A stretch of 64,000 nt of DNA, from assembly GCF_004217215.1 (NCBI RefSeq), contig NZ_SHKP01000004.1, positions 590,829 to 654,828 on the forward strand. Direction: 5' to 3'. Origin of the DNA: Rivibacter subsaxonicus (GTDB taxonomy: Bacteria; Pseudomonadota; Gammaproteobacteria; Burkholderiales; Burkholderiaceae_C). Shown here piece by piece: positions 16,949 through 25,151 of this stretch; position 1 is the first letter of the stretch, and every line of letters begins with the position of its first letter. Position numbers and translations under genes: made by a program. Below the pieces are notes generated by a model, which saw only the letters and a list, made by a program, of their open reading frames with translations, ran no database searches and was not told the DNA's origin.

Positions 16949-17826
16949 GAAGACGCCGTGGCGGCGTCCAGGGGTGCGATCACGCGATCGGCCAGCGCCT
17001 CCCACACCGGCGCCAGCGTGCCGGGCAGCCAGGGCAGGGCGCCAAGATCGGTGCGGCTTTCGCCGGGGGCGTGGAAGTCGGAGCCGCGCGAGGCGAGCAG
17101 GCCGAGTTCCTGCGCCAGGTCGGCGTACTTGAGGTACTCGGCCGCGCTGTGGCTGCCGGTGACGACCTCGACCCCGCGCCCGCCGTGGGCCACGAACTCG
17201 GTGAAGAGCGCGTACTCCTCGGTCGGCGTGAACTTGTAGCGGCCAGGGTGCGCCACCACCGCGATGCCGCCGGCCTCGCTGATCCAGCGCACCGCGTCAC
17301 CCAGCTTGGCCCAGCGGTGCGGCACGTAGCCCGGCTTGCCTTCGACCAGGAAGCGGCGGAACACCTCGTAGGTGTCATTGCAGACGCCGGTCTCGACCAG
17401 ATGGCGCGCAAAGTGGGTGCGCGAGATCAGCTCGGGGTTGCCGACGTACCTGAGCGCGCCCTCGAAGGCATCCTTGACGCCGACCACGGCGAGGCCGGCC
17501 GCCATCTCGCGCGCCCGCGCCTCGCGGCCGCCGCGGGTCGCGGCCAGGCCCTGCTTCAACTGCGGGTCGTCGGCATCGAAGCCGAGGCCGACGATGTGCA
17601 CCGTCTCGCCGGCAAAGGTGATCGAGATCTCGGTGCCGGTGAGATAGGGCAGGCCGAGCGCCGAGGCCGCGGCCATTGCGCGCCGCTGGCCGCCCACCTC
17701 GTCGTGGTCGGTCAGGGCCCACAACTCGACGCCGTTGGCGCTGGCTCGCGCGGCCAGTTGCTCCGGGCTCAGCGTGCCGTCGGAGACATTGGAGTGACAG
17801 TGCAGGTCGGCGTTGAGGATGGCCAC
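16945..17826 (-). CDS. PHP-domain phosphoesterase (RNase AM / nucleoside 3',5'-bisphosphate phosphatase type)
   Basis: A 293-residue PHP-domain enzyme like E. coli YciV (Rnm), which trims 5' ends of ribosomal RNAs and dephosphorylates nucleoside 3',5'-bisphosphates. Metal-binding signatures are seen in order: DLHCHSNVSDG at the N-terminus, LTDHDEVGG, GTEIS with the bridging Glu, HFARHLVETG, VAHPGRY, and the terminal RGSDFHAPGE. It starts at the ATG at 17826 and is translationally coupled to the transporter gene downstream. The pair YciV-YciO near each other is also found in enterobacteria. Confidence 0.9.
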   Translation of the reverse strand: MAILNADLHCHSNVSDGTLSPEQLAARASANGVELWALTDHDEVGGQRRAMAAASALGLPYLTGTEISITFAGETVHIVGLGFDADDPQLKQGLAATRGGREARAREMAAGLAVVGVKDAFEGALRYVGNPELISRTHFARHLVETGVCNDTYEVFRRFLVEGKPGYVPHRWAKLGDAVRWISEAGGIAVVAHPGRYKFTPTEEYALFTEFVAHGGRGVEVVTGSHSAAEYLKYADLAQELGLLASRGSDFHAPGESRTDLGALPWLPGTLAPVWEALADRVIAPLDAATASS

Positions 17827-17896
17827 CGGGCCATTGTAGGAACGAGCCCCGGTCGGCGCTGTCGCCGCCGTTCTTGACCGTGCCGGTGATCGGGGC

Positions 17897-19048
17897 TCAG
17901 TCGAGCCGATCGACCCGCAGCACGCGGCCGTCGTTGCCGTCGTCGGTGAGCAGCAGCAGGTGGCCGTCGGGCGCCTGGCGCACGTCGCGCACGCGGGCGC
18001 CGACGGGATAGCGCGTCTCGCGCAGCACGCGGCGGCCGTCGAGGTCGAGCCGCACCAGCGCCTGCGCCTTCAACGCACCAATGAACACGCTGGCGTTGGC
18101 CCCGGTCGGCGGCGCGCCGTAGCGCTTGCCGGCGAGGAAGGCCATGCCGCTCGGGGCGATCGACGGCACCCAGGTCTGGACCGCGGGCTCGATGTCGGCG
18201 CGCGTGCTGCCCTCGCCGATCTTGAGCCCGGTCACGTACTGGCGGCCCCAGGTGATGAGGGGCCAGCCATAGTTGCGGCCGGCGAGATCGACGTTGAGTT
18301 CGTCGCCGCCCTGCGGGCCGTGCTCATGCGTCCACAACTCGCCCGTGACCGGGTGCAGCGCCGCGCCCTGCACGTTGCGGTGGCCGAAGCTCCACAGCTC
18401 GGGCTGTGCGCCGGCCTTGCCGACGAAGGGGTTGCCGTCGGGCACGCCGCCATCCGGACTGATGCGCAGCACCTTGCCGTGGTCGTTGTCGAGCAGTTGC
18501 GCGTCTTCGCTGCGGACGAAGCGATCGCCGAGCGTGACGAACAGCCGGCCTTCGCGGTCGAAGACCAGGCGGCAGCCGAAGTGGGCGCCGGAATCGAACT
18601 TGGGGCGCTGGCGGAAGATCACGCGCACCTCGTTCAGCGCGAGGCCCGCGACATCGAGCCGGCCGCGCGCGACGGCGGTGCTGTTGGCGCCGCCGCCATC
18701 GGCCGCGGCCTCGGCGTAGCTCCAGAACACGAGGCCGCTGCTGGCGAAGTCGGGCGCCAGCACCACGTCGAGCAGGCCGCCTTGGCCGCGCACCACGACG
18801 GGCGGCAGGCCGCGCAGTGGCGCCGACAGCGTGCCGTCGGCGGCGACGATGCGCATCCGCCCCGGTCGCTCGGTGACCAGCAACCGACCCTCGGGCAGCA
18901 CGGCGACCGCCCATGGATTGGCCAGGCCGCGCGCCAGCGGCGTGGTGACGATGCGGCCCTCGGCGGTGGCCGCGGCCATGTTCTGCGCGCCCGCGGGACG
19001 GGCCAGCAGGGCGGGGGTGGCGAGGAGGAGATGACGGCGCTGGATCAT
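17897..19048 (-). CDS. PQQ-dependent soluble aldose dehydrogenase-like protein (copy A)
   Basis: A 383-residue exported six-bladed beta-propeller of the YliI/Asd and glucose dehydrogenase B group, which oxidises aldose sugars with PQQ in the periplasm. The blades carry the family landmarks: GLANPWAVAVLPEGRLLVTERPGRM, GGLLDVVLAPDF, SGAHFGCRLVFDREGRLFVTLGDR, GHRNVQGAALHP and HEHGPQGGDELN. The N-terminus is a signal peptide (RRHLLLATPALLARPAGA). ATG at 19048. A homologous gene lies directly upstream on the same strand, evidently a tandem duplication. No PQQ synthesis gene is in the window. Confidence 0.88.
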   Translation of the reverse strand: MIQRRHLLLATPALLARPAGAQNMAAATAEGRIVTTPLARGLANPWAVAVLPEGRLLVTERPGRMRIVAADGTLSAPLRGLPPVVVRGQGGLLDVVLAPDFASSGLVFWSYAEAAADGGGANSTAVARGRLDVAGLALNEVRVIFRQRPKFDSGAHFGCRLVFDREGRLFVTLGDRFVRSEDAQLLDNDHGKVLRISPDGGVPDGNPFVGKAGAQPELWSFGHRNVQGAALHPVTGELWTHEHGPQGGDELNVDLAGRNYGWPLITWGRQYVTGLKIGEGSTRADIEPAVQTWVPSIAPSGMAFLAGKRYGAPPTGANASVFIGALKAQALVRLDLDGRRVLRETRYPVGARVRDVRQAPDGHLLLLTDDGNDGRVLRVDRLD

Positions 19049-19075
19049 GGGCGCGACTCTAGCGCCAGCCATCGC

Positions 19076-20323
19076 TCAGGGCTGGACGCGGATGATCTGG
19101 TCGGCGTTGCCGCCCTGGTCGGTGAGCAGGTAGACGAAGCCGTCCGGGCCCTGGCGCACGTCGCGGATCCGCCTGTTCAAGGACCTGAGCAGATCGACCT
19201 GCGCGCAGCGGTTGGCGACTTCGCCGGAGCGCGGCGTGCAGACGATGTTGCCGCTGCCGGCCAGATCGATCTTCCACAGCGTCTGGCCGGCGAGCGCGCC
19301 GATCAGCAGCGAGTTGCGCCATTCCGGGATCGCGCTGCCGGTGTAGAAGGCCATGCCGCTGGGTGCGGTCGAGGTCGGCACCCAGTAGGCGAGCGGCTGC
19401 TCGAGGCCGGCGCCGGCGCTGCTGCCGCCGACCGGGGTGCAGCTGTCGAGCGGGGTCGCGCCGTACTCGCAGCCGAAGCTGATCAGCGGCCAGCCGTAGT
19501 TCCTGCCGGGCGCGACGGCGTTGAGTTCGTCGCCGCCCTGCGGGCCGTGCTCGACGCTCCAGAGCGCACCGCTGGTCGGATCGATGGCGGCGCCCTGCGG
19601 GTTGCGGTGGCCGCGGCTCCATATCTCGGGCCGTGCGCCGGCGATGGCGACGAAGGGGTTGTCGGCCGGGATGCTGCCGTCGGAGTTGATGCGCACGATC
19701 TTGCCGTTGCCGCGCGAGAGGTCCTGGGCGTAGCCGCGTTCGCTGTCGATCTGGCGGTCGCCGAGCGCGATGAACAGCTTGCCGTCCGGCGCCAGCGCGA
19801 TGCGGCCGCCGAAATGCCCGTTGCTGCCCGCCACCTTGGGCTGGCGGTAGATCACCTGGACACCGCTGACGCTGCGCGTGGCCAGGTCGAGCGTGCCGCG
19901 TGCCACCGTGGTGCCGTTGCGGCCGGCCTCGGCGCCGCTGCCGGCCTCGGCGTAGCTCCAGTAGATGCGCCCGCTGGTGGCGAAGTCGGGTGCCAGCGCC
20001 AAGTCGAGCAAGCCGCCCTGGCCGGCAGCCTGCACCGCGGGCAGGCCGGTCACGGGGGCCGACAGCGTGCCGTCGGTGGCCACCACGCGCAGCCGGCCGG
20101 CGCGCTCGGTCACGAGGTAGCGACCATCGGGCAGGAAGGCGAGCGACCAGGGGTGGTCGAGCCCGCTGGCGATGGTGACCGCCCTCGGGCTTCCCGGCGG
20201 CGGAGCCGGCGCGGGGGCAGCGGCGTCGCCACCACCGCCGCCACAACCGGTGGCCAGCAACATGACGAGCGCGAAGCCGAAGCCCAGGGTCGCCCGGCGA
20301 GGGAGGTCTGCGTGGCGATTCAT
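19076..20323 (-). CDS. PQQ-dependent soluble aldose dehydrogenase-like lipoprotein (copy B)
   Basis: The 415-residue paralogue of the neighbouring gene. Same propeller landmarks: GLDHPWSLAFLPDGRYLVTERAGRL, GGLLDLALAPDF, NGHFGGRIALAPDGKLFIALGDR, GHRNPQGAAIDP and EHGPQGGDELN. Unlike copy A it has a lipobox (ALVMLLATGCGG), so it should be anchored to a membrane, followed by a Gly/Ala/Pro linker. It also has two extra Cys-containing loops (FGCEYG ... LDSCTP, NIVCTPRSGEVANRCAQ). ATG at 20323; 27 bases separate its stop from copy A's start, so the two are likely co-transcribed. Confidence 0.88.
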   Translation of the reverse strand: MNRHADLPRRATLGFGFALVMLLATGCGGGGGDAAAPAPAPPPGSPRAVTIASGLDHPWSLAFLPDGRYLVTERAGRLRVVATDGTLSAPVTGLPAVQAAGQGGLLDLALAPDFATSGRIYWSYAEAGSGAEAGRNGTTVARGTLDLATRSVSGVQVIYRQPKVAGSNGHFGGRIALAPDGKLFIALGDRQIDSERGYAQDLSRGNGKIVRINSDGSIPADNPFVAIAGARPEIWSRGHRNPQGAAIDPTSGALWSVEHGPQGGDELNAVAPGRNYGWPLISFGCEYGATPLDSCTPVGGSSAGAGLEQPLAYWVPTSTAPSGMAFYTGSAIPEWRNSLLIGALAGQTLWKIDLAGSGNIVCTPRSGEVANRCAQVDLLRSLNRRIRDVRQGPDGFVYLLTDQGGNADQIIRVQP

Positions 20324-20372
20324 GACCACAGTCTGCCCCTGCAGCGGCCTGTCGTGCTACCCGATGTAAGTT

Positions 20373-22097
20373 CTATTTCACCTGTGCCGCCTCGACCAGC
20401 ATCTGCACCCGCTCGCGGCCGTTCCAGCTGTCGACGCTGACGCGGTAGGCCAGCCGCGCACGCGCCGGCAGCGGCTCCACGTGGTTGAACCAGATGCCAT
20501 CGCGCATCTGGCCGGCCAGGCGCAGCGAGAGCTTCAGGTGCTTTTCGCCGACCAGGCGCTGCGAGACCACCTCGACCTCGTCCTCGAACATAGGCGGCTC
20601 GAAGCCCGGACCCCAGACCGCGGCGTCGAGCGCGTGAACGGTCTCGGGGTTGAACCACTGCGCCTCGAGCGGCCCGTCGGTGGCGACGCGGCGTGCCAGC
20701 GTGGCGGCGTCGAGCCACTCGAGCGCCACCTGCGCGAAGGCCTGCTCGAAGGTGTGGAAGTCCTCCTCGGCCAGCGTGGCGCCGGCCGCCATCGCATGAC
20801 CGCCGAACTTGCGCAGCACGCCGGGGTGGCGTTTGGCGACCAGGTCGAGCGCGTCGCGCAGGTGGAAGCCGGCGATCGAGCGGCCCGAGCCCTTGAGCAG
20901 GCCGTCCTGGCCGAGCGCGAAGACGAAGCTCGGCCGGTGCAGCCGCTCCTTGACGCGCGAGGCGACGATGCCGACCACGCCTTCGTGGAACTCGGGGTCG
21001 TAGAGCGCGACCGCCGGTGGGGCGCTGCCGTCCTCGGGCAGCAGCAGTTCGACCATCGCCTCGGCCTGCTCGCGCATGCCCGACTCGATCTCGCGCCGCT
21101 CGCGGTTGATCGCGTCGAGTTGCTGCGCGAGTTCGGCGGCGCGGGTGGCGTCGTCGGTCAGCAGGCACTCGATGCCCATGCTCATGTTCGACAGCCGCCC
21201 GGCGGCGTTGAGGCGCGGGCCGAGCGCGAAGCCGAAGTCGAAGCTGGCGGCGCGCGCCGGCTCGCGCGCCGCGGCCGCGAACAGTGCCGCCACGCCGGCC
21301 TGCATGCGCCCGCTGCGGATGCGCTTGAGGCCCTGCGCGACGAGGCGGCGGTTGTTGGCGTCGAGCCGCACCACGTCGGCCACGGTGCCGAGCGCGACCA
21401 GGTCGAGCAACGCGTCGAGCTTGGGTTGGTTGGCGAGATCAAAGCGTCCGCGCGCGCGCAGCTCGGCGCGCGTGGCGAGCAACACGTAGAACATCACGCC
21501 GACGCCGGCGATGTGCTTGCTGGCGAAGCCGCAGCCAGGCTGGTTGGGGTTGACGATCACCGCCGCGTCGGGGAGCTTGACGACGCCGCCGACCAGCGCT
21601 GGCAAGTGGTGGTCGGTGACCAGCACCTTGAGCCCGCGCGCGTTGGCATGCGCGATGCCCTCGAGGCTGGCGATGCCGTTGTCGACCGTGATCAGCCAGT
21701 CGGGTGGGACGCTGCCGCAGGCGAGATCGACGATCGCCGGCGTCAGCCCGTAGCCATGGACCGCGCGATCGGGCACCACGTAGCCGAGCGCGGCCGGATC
21801 GGCGCCGAGCAGCCTGAGGCCGCGCAGCGCCACGGCGCAGGCGGTGGCGCCATCGCAGTCGTAGTCGGCGACGACGACCATGCGTTCGCGGCGCTCGATC
21901 GCGTCGGCCAGCGCGCGCGCGGCGGCCTCGGCGCCGAGCAGCGTCGAGGGTGGCAGCAGCTTGGCGAGCGCGTCGTCGAGATCCTCGACCCGGCTCACAC
22001 CGCGCGCGGCAAAGAGGCGGGCCAGCAGCGGATGGACGCCGGCTTCTTCGAGCGCCCAGGCGCTGCGCGGCGGAACGTCGCGGGGGGTGATCTGCAT
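20373..22097 (-). CDS. recJ: Single-stranded-DNA-specific exonuclease RecJ
   Basis: A 5'-3' single-strand DNA exonuclease for recombination and mismatch or base-excision repair. The 574-residue protein has the DHH motifs (VVADYDCDGATA, VTDHHLP, NPNQPGCGFASKHIAGVGV), then the DHHA1 region GKFGGHAMAAGATL-like sequence (RKFGGHAMAAGATLAEE) and the C-terminal OB fold. Length matches E. coli RecJ (577). ATG at 22097. The upstream COG4255 gene is on the same strand 16 bases away, so both may be one transcript, facing away from the LexA-controlled radical SAM gene. Confidence 0.96.
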   Translation of the reverse strand: MQITPRDVPPRSAWALEEAGVHPLLARLFAARGVSRVEDLDDALAKLLPPSTLLGAEAAARALADAIERRERMVVVADYDCDGATACAVALRGLRLLGADPAALGYVVPDRAVHGYGLTPAIVDLACGSVPPDWLITVDNGIASLEGIAHANARGLKVLVTDHHLPALVGGVVKLPDAAVIVNPNQPGCGFASKHIAGVGVMFYVLLATRAELRARGRFDLANQPKLDALLDLVALGTVADVVRLDANNRRLVAQGLKRIRSGRMQAGVAALFAAAAREPARAASFDFGFALGPRLNAAGRLSNMSMGIECLLTDDATRAAELAQQLDAINRERREIESGMREQAEAMVELLLPEDGSAPPAVALYDPEFHEGVVGIVASRVKERLHRPSFVFALGQDGLLKGSGRSIAGFHLRDALDLVAKRHPGVLRKFGGHAMAAGATLAEEDFHTFEQAFAQVALEWLDAATLARRVATDGPLEAQWFNPETVHALDAAVWGPGFEPPMFEDEVEVVSQRLVGEKHLKLSLRLAGQMRDGIWFNHVEPLPARARLAYRVSVDSWNGRERVQMLVEAAQVK

Positions 22098-22113
22098 GCG
22101 GCGATTGTCCGGT

Positions 22114-23097
22114 TCAGAGCGAGGCCAGCAGCGCAGGTAGGTCGATGCGCGGCGGTGCTACCGCATGGCGCAGGCGCTGCCACAGGCCGGGCGCGACGGC
22201 GGGCGTCTCCAGGCGCAGCGCGCTGCGCTCGCCGCACAGCGTCAGCGCGACGGCTTCGCCACGCTCGGCACGCGCCAGCAGGTCGGCGATCCGTCCGGCA
22301 TCGAGCGCCTGCCAGGCGGCGCGCCAGGCGTCGGCGTCGCCGGCCAGTGCGGCGCCGCGCAGCGACTGATCGACGACGGGCGTGGCGTCGGCGCGTGGCC
22401 GCTGGCGCACGCCGCAGCCCGAGAGCCAGACACTGTTGAGCGGCAGCTCGCCGCGCGCCTCGCGCTGCGCGTTGAGCGGATGCGTGTAGAGCAGCATCTG
22501 CACCTCGCTCGCCAGCCGCTTGAAGCCGCGTGCCGCAGGGTCGTCCGGCAGCCACAGGTCAGGGTTGCGGCCGATCACGCGATCGGGCGAGGCGGTGGCC
22601 AGGGCGCCCAGCGACTCGTGCGCGAGGTACCAGCGCGTCGGCGCGCCAAAGACCAGCAACCAGCCCTCGCTTTCGAACAGCGGCTGCAGCACCTCGAAGA
22701 AGGCGCGCGAACTCGCGAGGTCGAGGCCGAGTTCGTCCGGATCGCCCATCGTCAGGTGCTCGCGACCGACCTGCCAGTGCACTGGGCTCAACAGGCCCCA
22801 GGCCAGGTCGCCAGTGGCGATGCCATCGCTGGCTGCGGCATGCGCGGCCCAGGGCAGGCAGCCGGCGGCACCCTCGAAGCCGAGCGCGCGCGCGAGCGCG
22901 CGTTCGTGCGGCGGGCTCGGCGAGTAGGCATCGGCCTCGTCGCGGGTCGAGACCGGGAGCCGCGCGAGCAGCGCCGCGAGTCGCGGCAGCGCTGGCAGCT
23001 CGATCGAAGGCACCGAGCCGTCGTCGGCAAGCGGTACGCCGGCAAAGGGCAGGATCAGTTCGGCGGACAGGGGCCAGTCTTCGCGGGCATCGGACAT
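22114..23097 (-). CDS. COG4255-like conserved protein (phosphoglycerate-mutase-like annotation)
   Basis: A 327-residue cytosolic protein typical of Burkholderiales and often annotated as phosphoglycerate mutase or regulatory protein. I see GLLSPVHWQVGREHLTMGDPDELGLDL, LFGAPTRWYLAHESL-like sequence (LVFGAPTRWYLAHESL) and LNSVWLSGCG, which are the conserved blocks, but no phosphohistidine RHG motif and no alkaline-phosphatase-type metal site, so the mutase name is not supported. It is the first gene of a strand run with recJ and starts 74 bases from a LexA box, on the opposite side from the radical SAM gene. Confidence 0.72.
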   Translation of the reverse strand: MSDAREDWPLSAELILPFAGVPLADDGSVPSIELPALPRLAALLARLPVSTRDEADAYSPSPPHERALARALGFEGAAGCLPWAAHAAASDGIATGDLAWGLLSPVHWQVGREHLTMGDPDELGLDLASSRAFFEVLQPLFESEGWLLVFGAPTRWYLAHESLGALATASPDRVIGRNPDLWLPDDPAARGFKRLASEVQMLLYTHPLNAQREARGELPLNSVWLSGCGVRQRPRADATPVVDQSLRGAALAGDADAWRAAWQALDAGRIADLLARAERGEAVALTLCGERSALRLETPAVAPGLWQRLRHAVAPPRIDLPALLASL

Positions 23098-23164
23098 CGC
23101 TGTCGATTATCCCGGCGCCGTCCGTCGACCCGGCCGATGGAGTCGGTGCTGTCGAAGAAGTGGC

Positions 23165-23195
23165 TTGATACTGTATAAAAACACAGTTAAGCTCG
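23165..23195 (+). promoter_or_regulatory. LexA (SOS) box upstream of radical SAM gene
   Basis: TACTGTATAAAAACACAGTT at 23169-23188 contains CTGT (23171-23174), eight bases, then ACAG (23183-23186), the LexA box pattern of beta- and gammaproteobacteria. TATAAA inside it can serve as a -10 element for the plus-strand gene starting at 23203, with the box itself as operator. A role for the divergent COG4255/recJ side is possible. Confidence 0.82.
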
Positions 23196-23202
23196 TCTGA
23201 CC

Positions 23203-24309
23203 ATGTCAGACGCAACGCCGCTCCCGCCTGCCGCGCCGATCAAGGGCCGTGGCACGCCGGTGCGCATCGCCCATCGCTTCGAGATGCAGACCCGGGAGCT
23301 CGAGGACGACGGCTGGGGGGCGCTCGAGGAGCAGGTACTCGATGGCCAGCGCGGGGCGGCGGTGGCCACCGAACTGATCGAGGAGCAGGCGCGCACCTTG
23401 ATCAACCGCAACGACTCGCCCGACGTTCCCTTCGACCACGCGATCAACCCCTACCGCGGTTGCGAGCACGGCTGCATCTACTGCTACGCGCGGCCCAACC
23501 ACGGCTACCTCAACCTGTCGCCGGGGCTCGACTTCGAGACGAAGATCGTCGCCAAGATGAACGCCGCGGAGTGCCTGCGGGCGGAGCTTGGCAAGCCGGG
23601 CCACCGGCCGAGCCCGATCAACATCGGCTCGGCCACCGACGCCTACCAGCCGCTCGAGCGGCGGCTCGGGCTCACGCGCGCGCTGCTCGAGATCCTGGTC
23701 GCGTGCCGCCACCCCTACACGATCATCACCAAGTCGGCCGGCATCGAGCGCGACATCGACCTGCTGTCGCAATCGGCCGCGCGCAACGAGGTCGGCGTCT
23801 TCGTCAGCATCACGACGCTCGATCCGTGGCTGGCGCGCACGCTCGAGCCGCGCGCGGCGGCACCACATCGGCGGCTGCAGGCGGTGCGGCGGCTCGCCGA
23901 GGCCGGCATTCCGGTGGCGGTCAACGTGGCGCCGATCATTCCCTTCCTCAACGAGCCCGAGATCGAGCGCATCGCGCAGGCCGCGGCCGAGGCCGGTGCG
24001 CGCTCGCTGCACTACACGGTGCTGCGGCTGCCGTGGGAGGTGGCGCCGCTGTTTCGCGAGTGGCTTCAGACCCACGTGCCCGATCGCGCGGCGCGCGTGA
24101 TGGCGCGGGTTCAGGAATTGCGAGGAGGCAAGGACTACGACGCCGACTTCCGTCACCGCATGCGCGGCCAGGGCCCGTGGGCCGAGCTGATCCGCCAGCG
24201 CATCGACAAGGCGGCGGCTCGCAACGGCCTGTCGCGCAAGTCACCGCAGCTCGACGAGCACCACTTCGTCGCGCCCTCGCGCGACACGGCGCAGGGCTCG
24301 CTTTTCTAG
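23203..24309 (+). CDS. PA0069-family radical SAM protein (spore photoproduct lyase-like)
   Basis: A 368-residue radical SAM enzyme related to spore photoproduct lyase, which repairs UV-damaged DNA. The 4Fe-4S site is C87-x3-C91-x2-C94 in YRGCEHGCIYCYARPNH. Further family blocks are RTLINRNDSPDVPFDHAINPYRG, NIGSATDAYQPLERRLGLTR and VAPIIPFLNEPEIERI. No conserved C-terminal Cys typical of true SP lyase was identified, so the reaction is unknown. A LexA box lies just upstream, so induction by DNA damage is expected. From memory, the Pseudomonas aeruginosa member PA0069 has also been placed in the LexA regulon. It converges on the GH19 gene. Confidence 0.88.
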   Translation: MSDATPLPPAAPIKGRGTPVRIAHRFEMQTRELEDDGWGALEEQVLDGQRGAAVATELIEEQARTLINRNDSPDVPFDHAINPYRGCEHGCIYCYARPNHGYLNLSPGLDFETKIVAKMNAAECLRAELGKPGHRPSPINIGSATDAYQPLERRLGLTRALLEILVACRHPYTIITKSAGIERDIDLLSQSAARNEVGVFVSITTLDPWLARTLEPRAAAPHRRLQAVRRLAEAGIPVAVNVAPIIPFLNEPEIERIAQAAAEAGARSLHYTVLRLPWEVAPLFREWLQTHVPDRAARVMARVQELRGGKDYDADFRHRMRGQGPWAELIRQRIDKAAARNGLSRKSPQLDEHHFVAPSRDTAQGSLF

Positions 24310-24312
24310 CGC

Positions 24313-25110
24313 CTACTCGTCGTCGGTCAGCATGTCGCCGATGCGCCAGGCCTGGACGAAGACGTCGAGGCCGTGCGAGCCGCCGTTGACCAGCCGGCGG
24401 GCATGGCGCAAGTCGCCCTCGAGCACGGCCTCCTTGATCTGGCGCTCGCGGTCGGCGAGGAAGCAGGCCAGGATCTGCGCCGCCACCATCGGCTCGTTGG
24501 CGCGATCGGGTTCCTTCTCCAGCGGCACGCCGAGCCGCTTGCCGTAGGTCTGGTAGTTGCTGCGGCCGGTGAGCTGGATGAAGCCGCGGCCCTTGTAGCT
24601 GGCACCGTCGGGCTCGCCCCGGTTGCCGAGGTCCTTGCGGTTGTCGTAGAGGTCGAACTGGTGTCCGCGCGGCGAGGTGTTGTAGCGCGAGACGCCCTCG
24701 TTGATCGGCGCGAAGCCGGCGGTCTCGGCGCGGATCGTGCACAGCGCCATCAGCAGCATCGTGCGGTCGACCATGCCGGCGGCCTTCATCGCCTCGAGCA
24801 CCACCGGCAGGTAGTTGCGGATGTTGGCCAGCGGCGCGCCGACGAACATCTGGGCCACGACCTGGGTGCTGAAGCGGTCCAGCGCCGGCTCGAGCTTGTC
24901 GCTCTTGACCAGGCCGAGCGCCTTGAGCGTGCGCGGTCCGGCCACGCCATCCGCGAGCAGCCCGGCGCTCTGCTGGAAGGCCTTCAGCGCGGCCTCGGTG
25001 CCGGCGCCGAACTCGCCGTCGACCAGGCCGGGATCGAAGCCGGCGTCCTTGAGCGCCTTCTGCAGCTTGCGCACCGACGGGCTGCCATCGCCGAGTTCCA
25101 GGGTTGCCAT
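24313..25110 (-). CDS. Peptidoglycan-binding GH19-type muramidase/chitinase-like protein
   Basis: A 265-residue protein with an N-terminal PG_binding_1 domain (LGDGSPSVRKLQKALKDAGFDPGLVDGEFGAGTEAALKAFQ, residues 5-60) and a C-terminal glycoside hydrolase 19 domain. The catalytic region is TIRAETAGFAPINEGVSRYNTSPRG, followed by the YKGRGFIQLTGRSNYQTYGKRL substrate loop. Such proteins cut peptidoglycan or chitin; many are phage-type endolysins or released lysozymes. No signal peptide is seen, so export or prophage origin is open, though no phage genes flank it. Ends 3 bases from the convergent radical SAM gene. Confidence 0.85.
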   Translation of the reverse strand: MATLELGDGSPSVRKLQKALKDAGFDPGLVDGEFGAGTEAALKAFQQSAGLLADGVAGPRTLKALGLVKSDKLEPALDRFSTQVVAQMFVGAPLANIRNYLPVVLEAMKAAGMVDRTMLLMALCTIRAETAGFAPINEGVSRYNTSPRGHQFDLYDNRKDLGNRGEPDGASYKGRGFIQLTGRSNYQTYGKRLGVPLEKEPDRANEPMVAAQILACFLADRERQIKEAVLEGDLRHARRLVNGGSHGLDVFVQAWRIGDMLTDDE

Positions 25111-25151
25111 CGCCTGCCTCCTCGTTGCGTCCGGACGTCCCGGGCCCGCAG

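Noticed and set aside
17840-17905. GAGCCCCG...CGGGGCTC inverted repeat near the PQQ gene end
   Set aside because: The arms are far apart and overlap the stop codon; no U tract follows, so I do not call a terminator.
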